Shown one piece after another: positions 9,536 to 19,534 of a stretch of DNA of 64,000 nt (the first letter of the stretch is position 1; each line of letters starts with the position of its first letter). The stretch comes from Photobacterium sp. DA100 (GTDB taxonomy: Bacteria; Pseudomonadota; Gammaproteobacteria; Enterobacterales; Vibrionaceae), in the NCBI RefSeq assembly GCF_029223585.1, contig NZ_CP119423.1, forward strand, positions 3,720,001 to 3,784,000, in the 5' to 3' direction. Below the pieces are notes generated by a model. That model searched no databases. It had not been told where the DNA came from and saw nothing but the letters and a program-made list of their open reading frames with translations. The position numbers and the translations under genes are program-made.

Positions 9536-11365
9536 TTATTTTGCTGAGCGGCTGGCACGCTTACGATCGGTTTCCGTAAGTAGTTTCTTACGAATACGGA
9601 TGCTTTCAGGTGTTACTTCCACTAGCTCGTCATCATCGATGAACTCCAGTGCTTGCTCAAGCGTGTACTTGATCGGCGGAGTCAGCACCTGCGCGTCATC
9701 GGTACCAGATGCACGAACGTTAGTTAGCTGCTTACCTTTCAGGGCGTTAACCGTCAGGTCGTTGTCACGGCTGTGAATACCGATGATCATACCTTCGTAC
9801 ACTTCTACACCGTGACCGATGAACAGGCGACCACGCTCCTGCAGGTTAAACAGGGCGTTAGTCAGGGCTTTACCCGCTGCGTTAGCAATCAACACACCAT
9901 TGTTACGCTGACCGATGGTACCGCCTTTGTGTGGGCCGTAGTGGTCAAACGTGTGGTACATCAGGCCAGAACCAGAAGTCAAGGTCATGAACTCAGTCTG
10001 GAAACCGATCAGGCCACGAGAAGGCATCATGAAGTCCATGCGCACACGGCCTTTGCCATCTGGAGACATGTCAGTCAGCTCACCCTTACGCAGGCCGATG
10101 TTCTCCATGATACCGCCCTGGTGCTCTTCCTGGACATCGATAGTCACGGTTTCGAACGGTTCCATCAGCTGATCATCTTCTTCTTTGATGATAACTTCAG
10201 GACGAGATACCGCTAGCTCGAAGCCTTCACGACGCATGTTTTCGATCAGGATAGACAGGTGAAGTTCACCACGGCCAGAGACGCGGAACTTGTCCGGGTC
10301 TTCAGTTTCTTCAACGCGCAGGGCAACGTTGTGTACCAATTCTTTCTGCAGGCGCTCAAGGATGTTACGTGAAGTGACGTACTTACCTTCTTTACCAGCG
10401 AACGGAGAAGTGTTTACCTGGAACGTCATGGTTACTGTTGGCTCGTCAACAGACAAAGCAGGTAGCGCTTCAACCGCGTTCACGTCACAGATAGTATCAG
10501 AGATCTTTAGCTCACCCAGACCGGTGATTGCGATGATGTCGCCGGCAGTCGCCTGCTCAACTTCGTGACGCTCAAGGCCAAGGTAGCCAAGGATCGTGCC
10601 AACTTTACCGTTGCGGGTTTTGCCGTCTGCACCGATAACAGTCACTTGCTGGTTCGGCTTCACGCTACCACGGGTAACACGGCCTACACCGATAACACCC
10701 ACGTATGAGCTGTAGTCAAGCTGAGAAATCTGCATCTGCAGGGCACCGTCAACATCAACGTCAGGTGCAGCAACGTTGTCAACGATAGCCTGGAACAATG
10801 GTTCCATGTCATCGCCAGTCTCGCCTTCTTCCAGCGTTGCCCAGCCGTTAAGTGCTGATGCGTAAACAACCTGGAAGTCCAGCTGCTCGTCGGTCGCACC
10901 CAGGTTGTCGAACAGGTCGAAGACCTGATCCATCACCCAGTCAGGACGCGCGCCCGGACGGTCGATCTTGTTGATAACCACGATTGGCTTCAGGCCGTGG
11001 GCAAACGCCTTCTGGGTTACGAAGCGCGTCTGAGGCATTGGGCCGTCAACGGCATCAACGATCAGCAGTACAGAGTCAACCATCGACATGATACGCTCTA
11101 CTTCACCACCGAAGTCGGCGTGTCCCGGGGTATCTACGATGTTGATGCGGTAATCATTCCAGTTAATCGCTGTGTTCTTGGCAAGAATGGTAATACCACG
11201 TTCTTTTTCGATGTCGTTGGAATCCATTACGCGTTCTTCAACTTCACCGCGAGACTCTAACGTGCCAGACTGCTGAAGCAGTTTGTCAACCAGGGTGGTT
11301 TTACCGTGGTCAACGTGCGCAATAATTGCGATATTTCTTAATTTATCGATCTGTGGATTAGACAT
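9536..11365 (-). CDS. typA: Ribosome-dependent GTPase TypA/BipA
   Basis: A translational GTPase related to EF-G that binds 70S ribosomes and supports 50S assembly and growth under stress or cold. The 609-residue protein has G1 HVDHGKTT (residues 17-24), G2 RGITI, G3 DTPGH, G4 NKID, then EF-G-like domains and the TypA-specific C-terminal domain ([31 protein letters not shown]). Nothing is truncated. It is divergent from glnA across 484 bases, the arrangement found in enterobacteria and vibrios. Identification is secure. Confidence 0.98.
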   Translation of the reverse strand: MSNPQIDKLRNIAIIAHVDHGKTTLVDKLLQQSGTLESRGEVEERVMDSNDIEKERGITILAKNTAINWNDYRINIVDTPGHADFGGEVERIMSMVDSVLLIVDAVDGPMPQTRFVTQKAFAHGLKPIVVINKIDRPGARPDWVMDQVFDLFDNLGATDEQLDFQVVYASALNGWATLEEGETGDDMEPLFQAIVDNVAAPDVDVDGALQMQISQLDYSSYVGVIGVGRVTRGSVKPNQQVTVIGADGKTRNGKVGTILGYLGLERHEVEQATAGDIIAITGLGELKISDTICDVNAVEALPALSVDEPTVTMTFQVNTSPFAGKEGKYVTSRNILERLQKELVHNVALRVEETEDPDKFRVSGRGELHLSILIENMRREGFELAVSRPEVIIKEEDDQLMEPFETVTIDVQEEHQGGIMENIGLRKGELTDMSPDGKGRVRMDFMMPSRGLIGFQTEFMTLTSGSGLMYHTFDHYGPHKGGTIGQRNNGVLIANAAGKALTNALFNLQERGRLFIGHGVEVYEGMIIGIHSRDNDLTVNALKGKQLTNVRASGTDDAQVLTPPIKYTLEQALEFIDDDELVEVTPESIRIRKKLLTETDRKRASRSAK

Positions 11366-11649
11366 GGATTCACATTCACTCAGAACATGCAGCGACCGGA
11401 TGGCGCTACTTGGTTAAAAAAACGGCTCATAATCTAACAGATTTTACGCCAAAACCCACGTAATATGTGATTTATATCACCGCCTTTTTTATCTCCCCCG
11501 CTCTCACCGTGCGTTTTTCCGCATACCTAGCGAGTAAAGTACTAGCCCAACCGGCTTGCTGCCGTGCTTTTTCCCTCTCCGCCGATTGACAATATGCCGC
11601 GGTGGGCTAATGTAGATACGCGCACCAGAAAGGGGAATACGCCCCACCA

Positions 11650-11666
11650 CGCACCATAATGGTGCA
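11650..11666 (+). promoter_or_regulatory. NtrC binding site upstream of glnA
   Basis: GCACC-ATAAT-GGTGC is a perfect dyad matching the NtrC consensus TGCACC-N5-GGTGCA. It is centred about 118 bases before the predicted glnA transcription start, as expected of an enhancer. A third, poorer half-site (GCGCACC) lies near 11620. Confidence 0.9.
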
Positions 11667-11671
11667 AGCAT

Positions 11672-11687
11672 TCCCCAAAAAGGTGCA
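11672..11687 (+). promoter_or_regulatory. Second, weaker NtrC site upstream of glnA
   Basis: CCCC-AAAAA-GGTGCAG keeps one good half-site (GGTGCA) about 22 bases, or two helical turns, from the strong site, the pairing needed for cooperative NtrC binding. Confidence 0.65.
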
Positions 11688-11748
11688 GTTGATGGATAAA
11701 TTCAGCCCGGAATACCGACTAAGTGCGCTATTTTGGGGCTTTTAAAAG

Positions 11749-11766
11749 TTGGCACGGTTCTCGCAA
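11749..11766 (+). promoter_or_regulatory. Sigma-54 promoter of glnA
   Basis: TTGGCACGGTTCTCGCAA has the invariant GG (11751-11752) and GC (11763-11764) exactly 10 bases apart, matching the -24/-12 consensus TTGGCACR-N4-TTGC. Transcription should start near 11776. The rest of the 484-base typA-glnA gap (11366-11849) contains no ORF; the glnA ribosome binding site is GGAGG just before 11850. Confidence 0.92.
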
Positions 11767-11849
11767 TGTACTTGGGCAATAGAGCAGAACACGCTCATTC
11801 CTAATTTGTTGCGGCTAGTTGCCCAACCTAACACCGGAGGTTACTCAAG

Positions 11850-13259
11850 ATGTCAGTAGAAAACGTACTTGCGCTGATCCAGGAAAACGAAGTTAAGTTT
11901 GTTGACCTACGCTTTACCGATACCAAGGGTAAAGAGCAGCACATCTCTATCCCTGCCCACCAGATCGATGCTGACTTCTTCGAAGAAGGCAAGATGTTCG
12001 ACGGCTCTTCTGTTGCTGGTTGGAAAGGTATCAACGAATCAGATATGGTGATGATGCCAGATGCAGCGAGCGCGGTACTAGACCCGTTCACCGAAGATGC
12101 AACCCTGAACATCCGCTGTGACATCCTAGAGCCTGCTACAATGCAAGGCTACGACCGTGACCCACGATCTATTGCCAAGCGTGCGGAAGATTTCATGCGC
12201 TCAACCGGCATTGCCGACACAGTACTAGTCGGCCCTGAGCCAGAGTTCTTCCTATTCGACGACGTGAAGTTCGCGACAGACATGTCAGGCTCTTTCTTCA
12301 AGATCGACGACGTAGAAGCAGCCTGGAACACAGGCTCTGACTTCGAAGGCGGTAACAAAGGCCACCGTCCAGGCGTTAAAGGCGGTTACTTCCCAGTCGC
12401 TCCGGTTGACTCATCACAGGACATCCGTTCTGCCATGTGTCTCATCATGGAAGAGATGGGCCTGGTCGTTGAAGCCCACCACCACGAAGTTGCGACGGCG
12501 GGCCAGAACGAAATCGCTACCCGCTTCAACACGCTAACAACCAAAGCCGACGAAATCCAAATCTACAAGTACGTGGTGCACAACGTCGCTCACGCATTTG
12601 GCAAAACAGCCACCTTCATGCCTAAGCCACTGGTTGGCGACAACGGCTCAGGTATGCACGTCCACCAGTCACTGGCGAAAGACGGTGTTAACCTGTTTGC
12701 AGGCGACAAGTACGGCGGCCTGTCTGAAACTGCGCTTTACTACATCGGCGGTATCATCAAGCACGCTCGCGCAATCAACGCATTTGCCAACCCAGCTACC
12801 AACTCATACAAGCGTCTGGTACCGGGCTTCGAAGCGCCGGTTATGCTAGCTTACTCTGCACGTAACCGCTCTGCTTCTATCCGTATCCCAGTGGTACCAA
12901 GCCCGAAAGCACGCCGTATCGAAGTTCGCTTCGGTGATCCAGCGGCAAACCCATACCTGGCTTTCGCAGCCATGCTAATGGCTGGCCTTGACGGTATCCA
13001 GAACAAGATCCACCCGGGCGAAGCCATGGACAAAGATCTGTACGACCTACCAGCAGAAGAAGCCGCTGAAATCCCAACAGTTGCTGAATCACTACAGGGC
13101 GCACTACAGGCACTAAGCGACGACCGTGAGTTCCTAACTGCCGGTGGCGTATTCTCTGACGATTTCATCGATTCTTACATCGCTCTGAAATCCCAGGATG
13201 TCGAGAAAGTGAACATGACGACTCACCCGCTTGAATTCGAACTGTACTACTCAGTTTAA
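11850..13259 (+). CDS. glnA: Glutamine synthetase, type I
   Basis: Makes glutamine from glutamate, ammonia and ATP; the key enzyme of ammonia assimilation, acting as a cytosolic dodecamer. The 469-residue protein is full-length type I-beta. Signatures include [12 protein letters not shown], the ATP-binding [16 protein letters not shown] and [23 protein letters not shown]. The adenylylation target is Tyr398 counting Met1 ([10 protein letters not shown]), so activity is expected to be controlled by GlnE. Upstream sigma-54 and NtrC sites show nitrogen control. glnL and glnG follow, with a DUF4124 gene in between. Confidence 0.99.
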   Translation: MSVENVLALIQENEVKFVDLRFTDTKGKEQHISIPAHQIDADFFEEGKMFDGSSVAGWKGINESDMVMMPDAASAVLDPFTEDATLNIRCDILEPATMQGYDRDPRSIAKRAEDFMRSTGIADTVLVGPEPEFFLFDDVKFATDMSGSFFKIDDVEAAWNTGSDFEGGNKGHRPGVKGGYFPVAPVDSSQDIRSAMCLIMEEMGLVVEAHHHEVATAGQNEIATRFNTLTTKADEIQIYKYVVHNVAHAFGKTATFMPKPLVGDNGSGMHVHQSLAKDGVNLFAGDKYGGLSETALYYIGGIIKHARAINAFANPATNSYKRLVPGFEAPVMLAYSARNRSASIRIPVVPSPKARRIEVRFGDPAANPYLAFAAMLMAGLDGIQNKIHPGEAMDKDLYDLPAEEAAEIPTVAESLQGALQALSDDREFLTAGGVFSDDFIDSYIALKSQDVEKVNMTTHPLEFELYYSV

Positions 13260-13291
13260 GTAACTGATATATAAGTCGATACAATTGATTT

Positions 13292-13318
13292 AGGCCAGCT
13301 TCACAAGCTGGCCTTTTT
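13292..13318 (+). terminator. Terminator after glnA
   Basis: AGGCCAGCTT-CACA-AGCTGGCCT stem followed by TTTT, about 32 bases after the glnA stop. It would partly separate glnA from glnLG, which have their own NtrC-marked region. Confidence 0.9.
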
Positions 13319-13382
13319 GATCTTGCCCCCCTCCCGGAGGCTGCTAACAATAACCGCAACACCCACAACCCAATAGCACACC

Positions 13383-13946
13383 ATGTACTGGATCCCGCAT
13401 GTACTCGCGGCTTTTTTAGCGGCTTTGGCCACGCTCCCGCCCACCACGTCAGCCTCCCAGATCTATACCTGGCAAGATGAAGACGGCACCACCCACTTTT
13501 CCGATAAGCCTCACCCCGGAGCCTCGGCGCTCTACATCCAGCCACCGGAAGTCTCATCTCCTCCGCTGCCGAGCACAATCGATGCCGTGCCGAAAACCGC
13601 TCCCTCGCCCAGCGACGCAGCCCTACCGCTACCAAGCATCGCGCTCACCAGTCCGGCGGATCAGCAAACCCTGCGCGATAACCAGGGCCACATCATGGTA
13701 GCCGCGGTCGCTAACCGTAAACTCAACCAAGGCCATAGCGCCCAGTTGCGTCTTGATGGTGAACCATACGGCCGTCCGCAGACCCAACTGACCTGGCCCC
13801 TCACCAACATTGATCGCGGCAGCCATACCCTGCAGGTCGATTTGCTCAAACACGGCAAGGTTATTGCATCATCAGAAGAAATTACTGTCTTCTTGCACCG
13901 TGCCCGTATCAACCAACGCCCGGCACCGCACCCAGTGCCCAAATAA
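13383..13946 (+). CDS. DUF4124 domain-containing exported protein
   Basis: 187-residue protein of unknown function. A signal peptide covers about residues 1-24 (HVLAAFLAALATLPPTTSAS) and is followed directly by a DUF4124 domain (IYTWQDEDGTTHFSDKPHPG). A Pro-rich linker (about 50-80) leads to a beta-rich C-terminal domain containing SPADQQTLRDNQGHIMV, like a bacterial-surface Ig-type fold. It is probably periplasmic. The ribosome binding site is weak. It sits between glnA and glnL but downstream of the glnA terminator; a nitrogen-related role is only a guess from position. Confidence 0.75.
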   Translation: MYWIPHVLAAFLAALATLPPTTSASQIYTWQDEDGTTHFSDKPHPGASALYIQPPEVSSPPLPSTIDAVPKTAPSPSDAALPLPSIALTSPADQQTLRDNQGHIMVAAVANRKLNQGHSAQLRLDGEPYGRPQTQLTWPLTNIDRGSHTLQVDLLKHGKVIASSEEITVFLHRARINQRPAPHPVPK

Positions 13947-14000
13947 CAGGCGTTCGCCATTTTTTCGTTCACGATACCAGACAGACAGGCTACACTTGAT

Positions 14001-14017
14001 TGCACCAATATGGTGCA
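14001..14017 (+). promoter_or_regulatory. NtrC operator upstream of glnL
   Basis: TGCACC-AATAT-GGTGCA is a perfect consensus dyad 49 bases before the glnL start; a second copy with consensus half-sites (GCACCATGATGAATTGCACC) lies at 14031-14050. No sigma-54 promoter is evident, so the sites probably serve autorepression of glnLG by NtrC, as at E. coli glnLp. Confidence 0.88.
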
Positions 14018-14066
14018 TTTGCAGTTCAATGCACCATGATGAATTGCACCAACAAGGATGGTAATT

Positions 14067-15116
14067 GTGACGGCTGACTTTTCTTCCCTGATCCTGGACA
14101 ACCAAGTCACGGCAATCGTGTTGCTCGATGAGTCGCTGACCATACGCTACGTCAACCCGGCCGCTGAGCAGCTGTTGTCGTTCAGCAAGCGCCGGCTCAA
14201 CAACACCCGCTTCCCGGATCTGCTCCAGCATACCTCGCTGGATTTAACCCTGATCCCGGAAACGCTACAAAGTGGGCAAGGACTGGCCGACAGCGACGTG
14301 ACATTTGTCATCGACGGCCGTCACCACACACTGGAGCTCAATGCCAGCCCGCTGTCGTGGCAGCGCGAGCTGTTGATTCTGCTAGAGCTCAAGCCGATTG
14401 ACCAGCAGCGCCGGATCAGCCAGGAGCTCAGCCAGCACGCCCAGCAGCAAGCCGCCAGGGAGTTGGTCCGCGGGCTGGCCCATGAAATCAAGAACCCACT
14501 TGGCGGCCTGCGCGGCGCCGCCCAGCTGCTGGAGAAAACCCTGCCCGACCCCAGCTATACCGAATACACCCAGATGATCATCGAGCAGGCCGATCGGCTG
14601 CGCAACCTGGTCGACCGCCTGCTCGGGCCGCAGCGTCCCGGCAGCCGCCAGAAAGACAACATCCATGTGGTCCTGGAGAAAGTCCGCCAGTTGATCAGTA
14701 TCGACTGCGGCGAGAATATCCAGCTGCACCGCGACTACGATCCCAGCCTGCCCGACTTCACCATGGATGCCGAGCAGCTGGAGCAGGCCATCCTCAATAT
14801 TGTCAGCAATGCCTCACTGGCCCTCAAGCAACACGGCGGCGGCAATATCACCCTCAAGACCCGCACCGCCCACCAGGCGCTGATCCACGGCAAACGCTAT
14901 CGGGTGGCCGCCAAGATCGACATTATCGACGATGGCCCCGGGATCCCGAGTGACATTCAGGACACCTTGTTCTACCCCATGGTCACCGGGCGCGAGGGCG
15001 GCACTGGGCTAGGGTTGTCCATTGCACAGAACCTGGTCGACCAGCACCAAGGCAAGATAGAAGTCGTGAGCTGGCCGGGCCATACCAAATTCACCTTGTA
15101 TTTACCGATTATGTAG
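14067..15116 (+). CDS. glnL: Nitrogen regulation sensor histidine kinase NtrB
   Basis: Phosphorylates or dephosphorylates NtrC in response to PII. Layout: PAS domain (about 5-110), HisKA with the phospho-acceptor His139 in [13 protein letters not shown], and HATPase ([25 protein letters not shown]). From GTG 14067 the protein is 349 residues with its histidine at 139, both the same as E. coli NtrB, and AAGG at 14054-14057 is well placed. The in-frame ATG at 14058 is abutted by that ribosome binding site and is less likely. It is cytosolic, with no membrane segment. glnG starts 10 bases after its stop. Confidence 0.95.
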   Translation: MTADFSSLILDNQVTAIVLLDESLTIRYVNPAAEQLLSFSKRRLNNTRFPDLLQHTSLDLTLIPETLQSGQGLADSDVTFVIDGRHHTLELNASPLSWQRELLILLELKPIDQQRRISQELSQHAQQQAARELVRGLAHEIKNPLGGLRGAAQLLEKTLPDPSYTEYTQMIIEQADRLRNLVDRLLGPQRPGSRQKDNIHVVLEKVRQLISIDCGENIQLHRDYDPSLPDFTMDAEQLEQAILNIVSNASLALKQHGGGNITLKTRTAHQALIHGKRYRVAAKIDIIDDGPGIPSDIQDTLFYPMVTGREGGTGLGLSIAQNLVDQHQGKIEVVSWPGHTKFTLYLPIM

Positions 15117-15126
15117 AGGATTCACC

Positions 15127-16542
15127 ATGAGCAAAGGACTAATTTGGGTCGTTGATGACGACAGCTCAATCCGCTGGGTACTGGAGCGGACCCTCAATGC
15201 AGCCGGACTGAAATGTGAAACCTTCGCCAATGCCGACAGCGTGGTCGAAGCCCTGGAGCGCAGCGTACCCGACGTACTGGTCTCCGATATCCGCATGCCG
15301 GGGATGGATGGTTTTTCGTTGCTCAAGGTGCTACAGACCGATTACCCCACCCTGCCGGTCATCATCATGACCGCCCATTCCGATCTCGATGCCGCGGTGA
15401 ACGCCTACCAGGAAGGGGCCTTCGAATACCTACCCAAGCCATTCGATATCGATGAGGCCGTAAGCCTGGTCGAGCGTGCCGTCACCCACAGCCAGGAGCA
15501 GAAGCGCCAGCAGCAGCCGGAGACGATAGAAAAGAATGCGCCGGAGATCATCGGCGAGGCACCCGCAATGCAGGAGGTGTTCCGAGCCATCGGCCGTCTG
15601 TCCCGCTCTTCGATATCGGTACTGATCAACGGTGAGTCCGGTACCGGTAAAGAACTGGTTGCCCATGCGCTGCACCGTCACAGCCCACGCAGCCACAAGG
15701 AGTTCATTGCCCTCAATATGGCGGCAATTCCCAAAGACCTGATCGAATCGGAGCTGTTTGGCCACGAAAAAGGCGCCTTTACCGGTGCCAACAATGTCCG
15801 CCAGGGCCGTTTCGAACAGGCCAACGGCGGTACCCTGTTCCTTGATGAAATCGGTGATATGCCGCTGGATATCCAGACCCGCTTGCTGAGGGTACTGGCC
15901 GACGGCCAGTTCTACCGCGTCGGCGGCCACTCGCCGGTCAATGTCGATGTCCGGATCATTGCCGCCACCCACCAGAACCTCGAGCGGTTGGTCGCCGACG
16001 GGGATTTCCGCGAAGATCTGTTCCACCGCCTCAACGTGATCCGGGTCCACCTGCCTGCGCTCAAAGACCGCCGCCAGGACATTCCGCAACTGACCCGCCA
16101 CTTTCTCAAGCGCGCTTCCGATGAGCTGGGGGTCGAGGTCAAAACCCTCCACCCGGATACCGAGGAGGCCCTGACGACGCTGGACTGGCCGGGCAATGTC
16201 CGCCAGCTGGAAAACACTTGTCGTTGGCTCACCGTCATGGCCAGCGGCAAGGAAATCCTGCCGGCCGACTTGCCGCCGGAGCTGATTGCCCCGAGCCAGC
16301 CGGAAGCCGGCGAGGGTGGCCACCAGCATTGGCACCATGCATTGGAAAAATGGGCCTTCGACAACTTGCGCCAGGGCCATCAGAACCTGCTTGGCGAAGC
16401 ATTACCGGAGTTTGAGAAAATTCTGCTGGAAGCGGCGCTAGAGCACACCCACGGCCATAAACAGGAAGCGGCCCGTCTGCTGGGCTGGGGACGCAACACC
16501 CTGACCCGCAAGCTCAAAGAGCTCAACGTCGTGACAGATTAA
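15127..16542 (+). CDS. glnG: Nitrogen regulation response regulator NtrC
   Basis: Sigma-54 activator that, when phosphorylated by NtrB, binds the glnA enhancer sites and drives open-complex formation. The 471-residue protein has a receiver with Asp54 (VSDIRMPG), an AAA+ domain with Walker A GESGTGKE, the sigma-54 contact loop GAFTGA and Walker [13 protein letters not shown], and a C-terminal Fis-type helix-turn-helix ([20 protein letters not shown]). All parts are intact. It ends the glnL-glnG unit. Confidence 0.97.
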   Translation: MSKGLIWVVDDDSSIRWVLERTLNAAGLKCETFANADSVVEALERSVPDVLVSDIRMPGMDGFSLLKVLQTDYPTLPVIIMTAHSDLDAAVNAYQEGAFEYLPKPFDIDEAVSLVERAVTHSQEQKRQQQPETIEKNAPEIIGEAPAMQEVFRAIGRLSRSSISVLINGESGTGKELVAHALHRHSPRSHKEFIALNMAAIPKDLIESELFGHEKGAFTGANNVRQGRFEQANGGTLFLDEIGDMPLDIQTRLLRVLADGQFYRVGGHSPVNVDVRIIAATHQNLERLVADGDFREDLFHRLNVIRVHLPALKDRRQDIPQLTRHFLKRASDELGVEVKTLHPDTEEALTTLDWPGNVRQLENTCRWLTVMASGKEILPADLPPELIAPSQPEAGEGGHQHWHHALEKWAFDNLRQGHQNLLGEALPEFEKILLEAALEHTHGHKQEAARLLGWGRNTLTRKLKELNVVTD

Positions 16543-16766
16543 CGCTTGCCTTTATGGAGCGGTAAGGAAACGCCCCCGCAGGCAGCAGCAGGGGGACTTT
16601 CCACATCGACAAGCGCAAAGCAAATTAATCGCTATCACTGGCCATTTTTTGACCTACCCCCATTCCATCTTCGCTCGTTTTGCGTACAATACCCCCCGGC
16701 TGCAGCCTCCCCTGAAGCCGACCACACAACGCAACATAACACCAAGAACACAGTGGGAACCCCACC

Positions 16767-16895
16767 ATGCTGGAAAGTATCGTTTCATTCAGCGTGGCAA
16801 TGCCTGCCGTCAGCGAAATCGCAGCCAATGGCCCAGGCCATTTCGCTGCCGGGATCCTGGCACTGATTGCCGCGGTGAACATGTTTAACGGCTGA
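16767..16895 (+). CDS. Small hydrophobic hypothetical protein (42 aa)
   Basis: An ATG-started ORF of 42 codons reading MLESIVSFSVAMPAVSE then a Gly/Ala hydrophobic stretch (FAAGILALIAAVNMFNG). The last 17 residues could form a membrane helix. It is followed 22 bases later by a strong terminator on the same strand, and lies well away from glnG (224 bases), so it probably has its own promoter. The ribosome binding site (GTGGGA) is poor. I do not recognise the family; it could instead be part of an untranslated RNA. Confidence 0.45.
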   Translation: MLESIVSFSVAMPAVSEIAANGPGHFAAGILALIAAVNMFNG

Positions 16896-16916
16896 TCCCT
16901 CAGCTCAGCCGATACC

Positions 16917-16953
16917 AAAAAGCCCCCGAACCATTGCGGCTCGAGGGCTTTTT
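16917..16953. terminator. Bidirectional terminator
   Basis: AAAAAGCCCCCGA and TCGAGGGCTTTTT pair over 13 positions with one mismatch. It has T-runs on both strands, so it can end both the small ORF on the plus strand and hemN on the minus strand. Confidence 0.88.
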
Positions 16954-16984
16954 GTTTATCTGCGCGATACAACCATCGGAGGGG

Positions 16985-18358
16985 TTAAATCACCCGAGAG
17001 AACTGCTGCTGACGGGCGCGGTGGCGCAGGTACTTATCAAAGCTCATACAGATATTGCGGATCAGCAAGCGGCCCTTCGGCACGACATCAATCGCGGTAT
17101 CGCTCACCTCAACCAGCCCGTCGTTAATGAAGGTCTGCAGCAACTCGATATCTTCGGCAAAATAGCTATCGAACTCGATACCAAACTGCTGCTCAATCGC
17201 GGTTTTATCCAAATGGAAGTTACAGATCAAAGACTTGATCACCTCGCGGCGCAGCAGGTCATCGCCGTCCAGCGAAACCCCTTTCCACAGCGCTTCGCGC
17301 TTTTCGCCGACGCTGGCGTAGTATTGCTTCAGCTCTTTCTGGTTCTGGGCATAGCAATCACCAATCATCGAAATCGCCGATACCCCCAGCCCCAGCAGAT
17401 CACAGTCCCCCTGGGTGGTATAGCCCTGGAAGTTGCGGTGCAAGATCCCTTCGCGCTGGGCAACAGCCAGTTCATCTTCCGGCAAGGCAAAATGATCCAT
17501 TCCAATAAACTGGTAGCCGGCGCCGGTCAGAGTGGCGATGGTCTGCTGCAAAATGGTCAGCTTCTCATTGGCCTGCGGTAGATCCGCCTCCTTGATCTTG
17601 CGCTGGGCAGCAAACAGCTTCGGCATATGGGCATAGTTGAAAATAGACAGGCGACCCGGGCGCATGGTCAGCACCTGCTCCAGCGTCTGGGCAAACAATT
17701 CAGGGGTCTGCTTTGGCAGCCCGTAGATCAAATCCAGGTTGGTCGAACGGAAACCCAGCTCGCGGGCGCGTTCAGCCATGGCGAAAATAAAGGCTTCGTC
17801 CTGCTCTCGGTTAACCAACTTCTGAACTTCTTTGTTGAAGTCCTGTACCCCGATACTCAGGCGGTTGAACCCCTCGCTCCGCAGGTGGTCAAGCATATCT
17901 AACTCAATTTCGCGCGGATCAACCTCGATACTGATCTCGGCATCGGGCGCAAAGGTAAACTGCTCGCGCAGCAATCCCATCAGGCGGCTCACCTGCGGCT
18001 TGGTCAGGAACGTCGGCGTACCACCACCCCAGTGCAGCTGGCTGACAGTTCGCTCGCCCAGCAGCGCCGCACGCTGGCGGATCTCCTGCTCCAGCGCATC
18101 AAGGTACTGATCGGCCTTGTGCTGGTGGCGGGTGATAATTTTGTTACAGCCACAGTAGTAGCACAGCTTGTGGCAGAACGGGATATGAACATACAAAGAC
18201 AGGTTGCGCTCAGGATACTGGGCACACGCCATGTCAAATTCCGCGGGCGTGAACGCTTCGTGAAACTCCAACGCCGTCGGGTAAGAGGTATAGCGCGGCC
18301 CCGAATAGTTATATTTTTCGATTAGGGCCTGATCCCAAATAATCTGCTCATTTGACAT
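16985..18358 (-). CDS. hemN: Oxygen-independent coproporphyrinogen III oxidase
   Basis: Radical-SAM enzyme that converts coproporphyrinogen III to protoporphyrinogen IX without oxygen in haem synthesis. The 457-residue length equals the E. coli enzyme. The 4Fe-4S motif CHKLCYYCGC (CX3CX2CXC) is near residue 62, and GGGTPTF and the coproporphyrinogen-specific N-terminus SGPRYTSYPTA are present, separating it from HemW. It is convergent with the glnG side and followed by the bidirectional terminator. No FNR box was obvious upstream. Confidence 0.97.
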   Translation of the reverse strand: MSNEQIIWDQALIEKYNYSGPRYTSYPTALEFHEAFTPAEFDMACAQYPERNLSLYVHIPFCHKLCYYCGCNKIITRHQHKADQYLDALEQEIRQRAALLGERTVSQLHWGGGTPTFLTKPQVSRLMGLLREQFTFAPDAEISIEVDPREIELDMLDHLRSEGFNRLSIGVQDFNKEVQKLVNREQDEAFIFAMAERARELGFRSTNLDLIYGLPKQTPELFAQTLEQVLTMRPGRLSIFNYAHMPKLFAAQRKIKEADLPQANEKLTILQQTIATLTGAGYQFIGMDHFALPEDELAVAQREGILHRNFQGYTTQGDCDLLGLGVSAISMIGDCYAQNQKELKQYYASVGEKREALWKGVSLDGDDLLRREVIKSLICNFHLDKTAIEQQFGIEFDSYFAEDIELLQTFINDGLVEVSDTAIDVVPKGRLLIRNICMSFDKYLRHRARQQQFSRVI

Positions 18359-18508
18359 GACTTACTTCCACTAAATTAGAGGGGAGAAAATATTGGCCGT
18401 CCAGTGTGACACAACTTGGTTAAGATGTAGATAGGAGTTAACTAAACTGCCAAGCCGATCAATTTTCCCCTGCCTCTGAGTATAGACAGGGGAAAACAGC
18501 AACCGGTA

Positions 18509-18994
18509 TCAAGCGGCTGGCTTGGCCGCCAAGATCAAGTCCAACTCAGACTTGATGGTGTCCAGCAGGCGGGCTTCGGCCTTCATCCTGACCAAATCCA
18601 GCTGCATCCGCTCTTTTTTGGCCAGGGTCTTGCGCTGCTCACCGCGAGGCATGTCCTTCACCACCTGATATAGCTCGTGCATCGCCGGGTACTGGCTGGC
18701 AAAGTCAACCTGATGATCGCCCTGCAGGACCTCCATCAGTTTGTACAGGCGGATGGCAATTTCTGACATATCGCACTCATCCTGCTTGCCAGCTTCGGCG
18801 ATGATCAAGACGCTTTCCATGATGTTGGCATTGCGCTGCTTGATCCCTTCTTCCTGCTGGCGCTGGGCGCGGGCAAGAAACGCCTTGTGGCGCTGGGTCT
18901 GCTGGTAAAGTTTATACAACAAATAGCCGGCATAGCTTGCCAGTACCGCAACAATCAGGCCGGCCAGTCCTAGCCACAATGTCATATCCTGCAA
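18509..18994 (-). CDS. DUF2489 family membrane-anchored protein
   Basis: 161 residues: one N-terminal membrane segment (LWLGLAGLIVAVLASYAGYLLY) and a charged, mostly helical cytosolic part. It matches the DUF2489 family found next to yihI in vibrios; function unknown. Its start is 3 bases from the yihI stop, so it is cotranscribed with yihI and the upstream methyltransferase gene. Confidence 0.8.
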   Translation of the reverse strand: MQDMTLWLGLAGLIVAVLASYAGYLLYKLYQQTQRHKAFLARAQRQQEEGIKQRNANIMESVLIIAEAGKQDECDMSEIAIRLYKLMEVLQGDHQVDFASQYPAMHELYQVVKDMPRGEQRKTLAKKERMQLDLVRMKAEARLLDTIKSELDLILAAKPAA

Positions 18995-18997
18995 GGC

Positions 18998-19534
18998 TTA
19001 CTCCTTGTCGAAATCGTCGTAGTCCATGTTTTCGAACTGATCGAGCAAATCGTCATCGGAACGAGGACCGCGAGTCGCTACCTCTTCCATCTCCGGCTCG
19101 TCTTCGTCCAGCAAACCTAGCTGGTTCATCAGCTGCTCGATACGGTCCAGCTTCTGGTCAACTTGCTTCTGCAGGCCTGCGCCCAGTTTCTCACCGGCCT
19201 CAAGGCGATCAAGCAGTATCATTAGCTGGGCATCATTTTCCAGCATCTGCAGCTCCTGCTCGGCGCTCATGCGACGCTGCTGCTTGGTCATCGGCTTCTT
19301 CGGCTCGACAATCAATGGGATCGCTTTCTTGCTGCCATGGCGTGGATCTTTACGCTGGGCGGCTTTGCGGGCATCTTCTGGCGTTACCACTGAGTGGCGG
19401 CTACCAGATTTCAGGCCTTTGCGCTTACGATCTTTCTTACGCTGCAGACCATCAAGGTCGTGCTGGGTGCGGGTCTTTACGGTGACTACCTGATCGGACA
19501 TCCCGGTAGTACGGCTTCTTTTCTTACGGGTCAT
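18998..19534 (-). CDS. yihI: Der GTPase-activating protein YihI
   Basis: Stimulates the GTPase activity of Der (EngA) and thereby tunes 50S subunit maturation. The 178-residue protein has the family layout: basic N-terminal half (KKRSRTTG, RKKDRKRKGLKSGSRHS), the conserved DPRHGSKKAIPL, and a helical region followed by an acidic C-terminus (LLDEDEPEMEE, DDLLDQFENMDYDDF). The start overlaps the upstream methyltransferase stop by one base (TAATG). The ribosome-assembly GTPase gene engB lies 2.3 kb away. Confidence 0.93.
   Translation of the reverse strand: MTRKKRSRTTGMSDQVVTVKTRTQHDLDGLQRKKDRKRKGLKSGSRHSVVTPEDARKAAQRKDPRHGSKKAIPLIVEPKKPMTKQQRRMSAEQELQMLENDAQLMILLDRLEAGEKLGAGLQKQVDQKLDRIEQLMNQLGLLDEDEPEMEEVATRGPRSDDDLLDQFENMDYDDFDKE

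Noticed and set aside
18359-18508. FNR box upstream of hemN
   Set aside because: I looked for TTGAT-N4-ATCAA in the gap and found only single half-sites.
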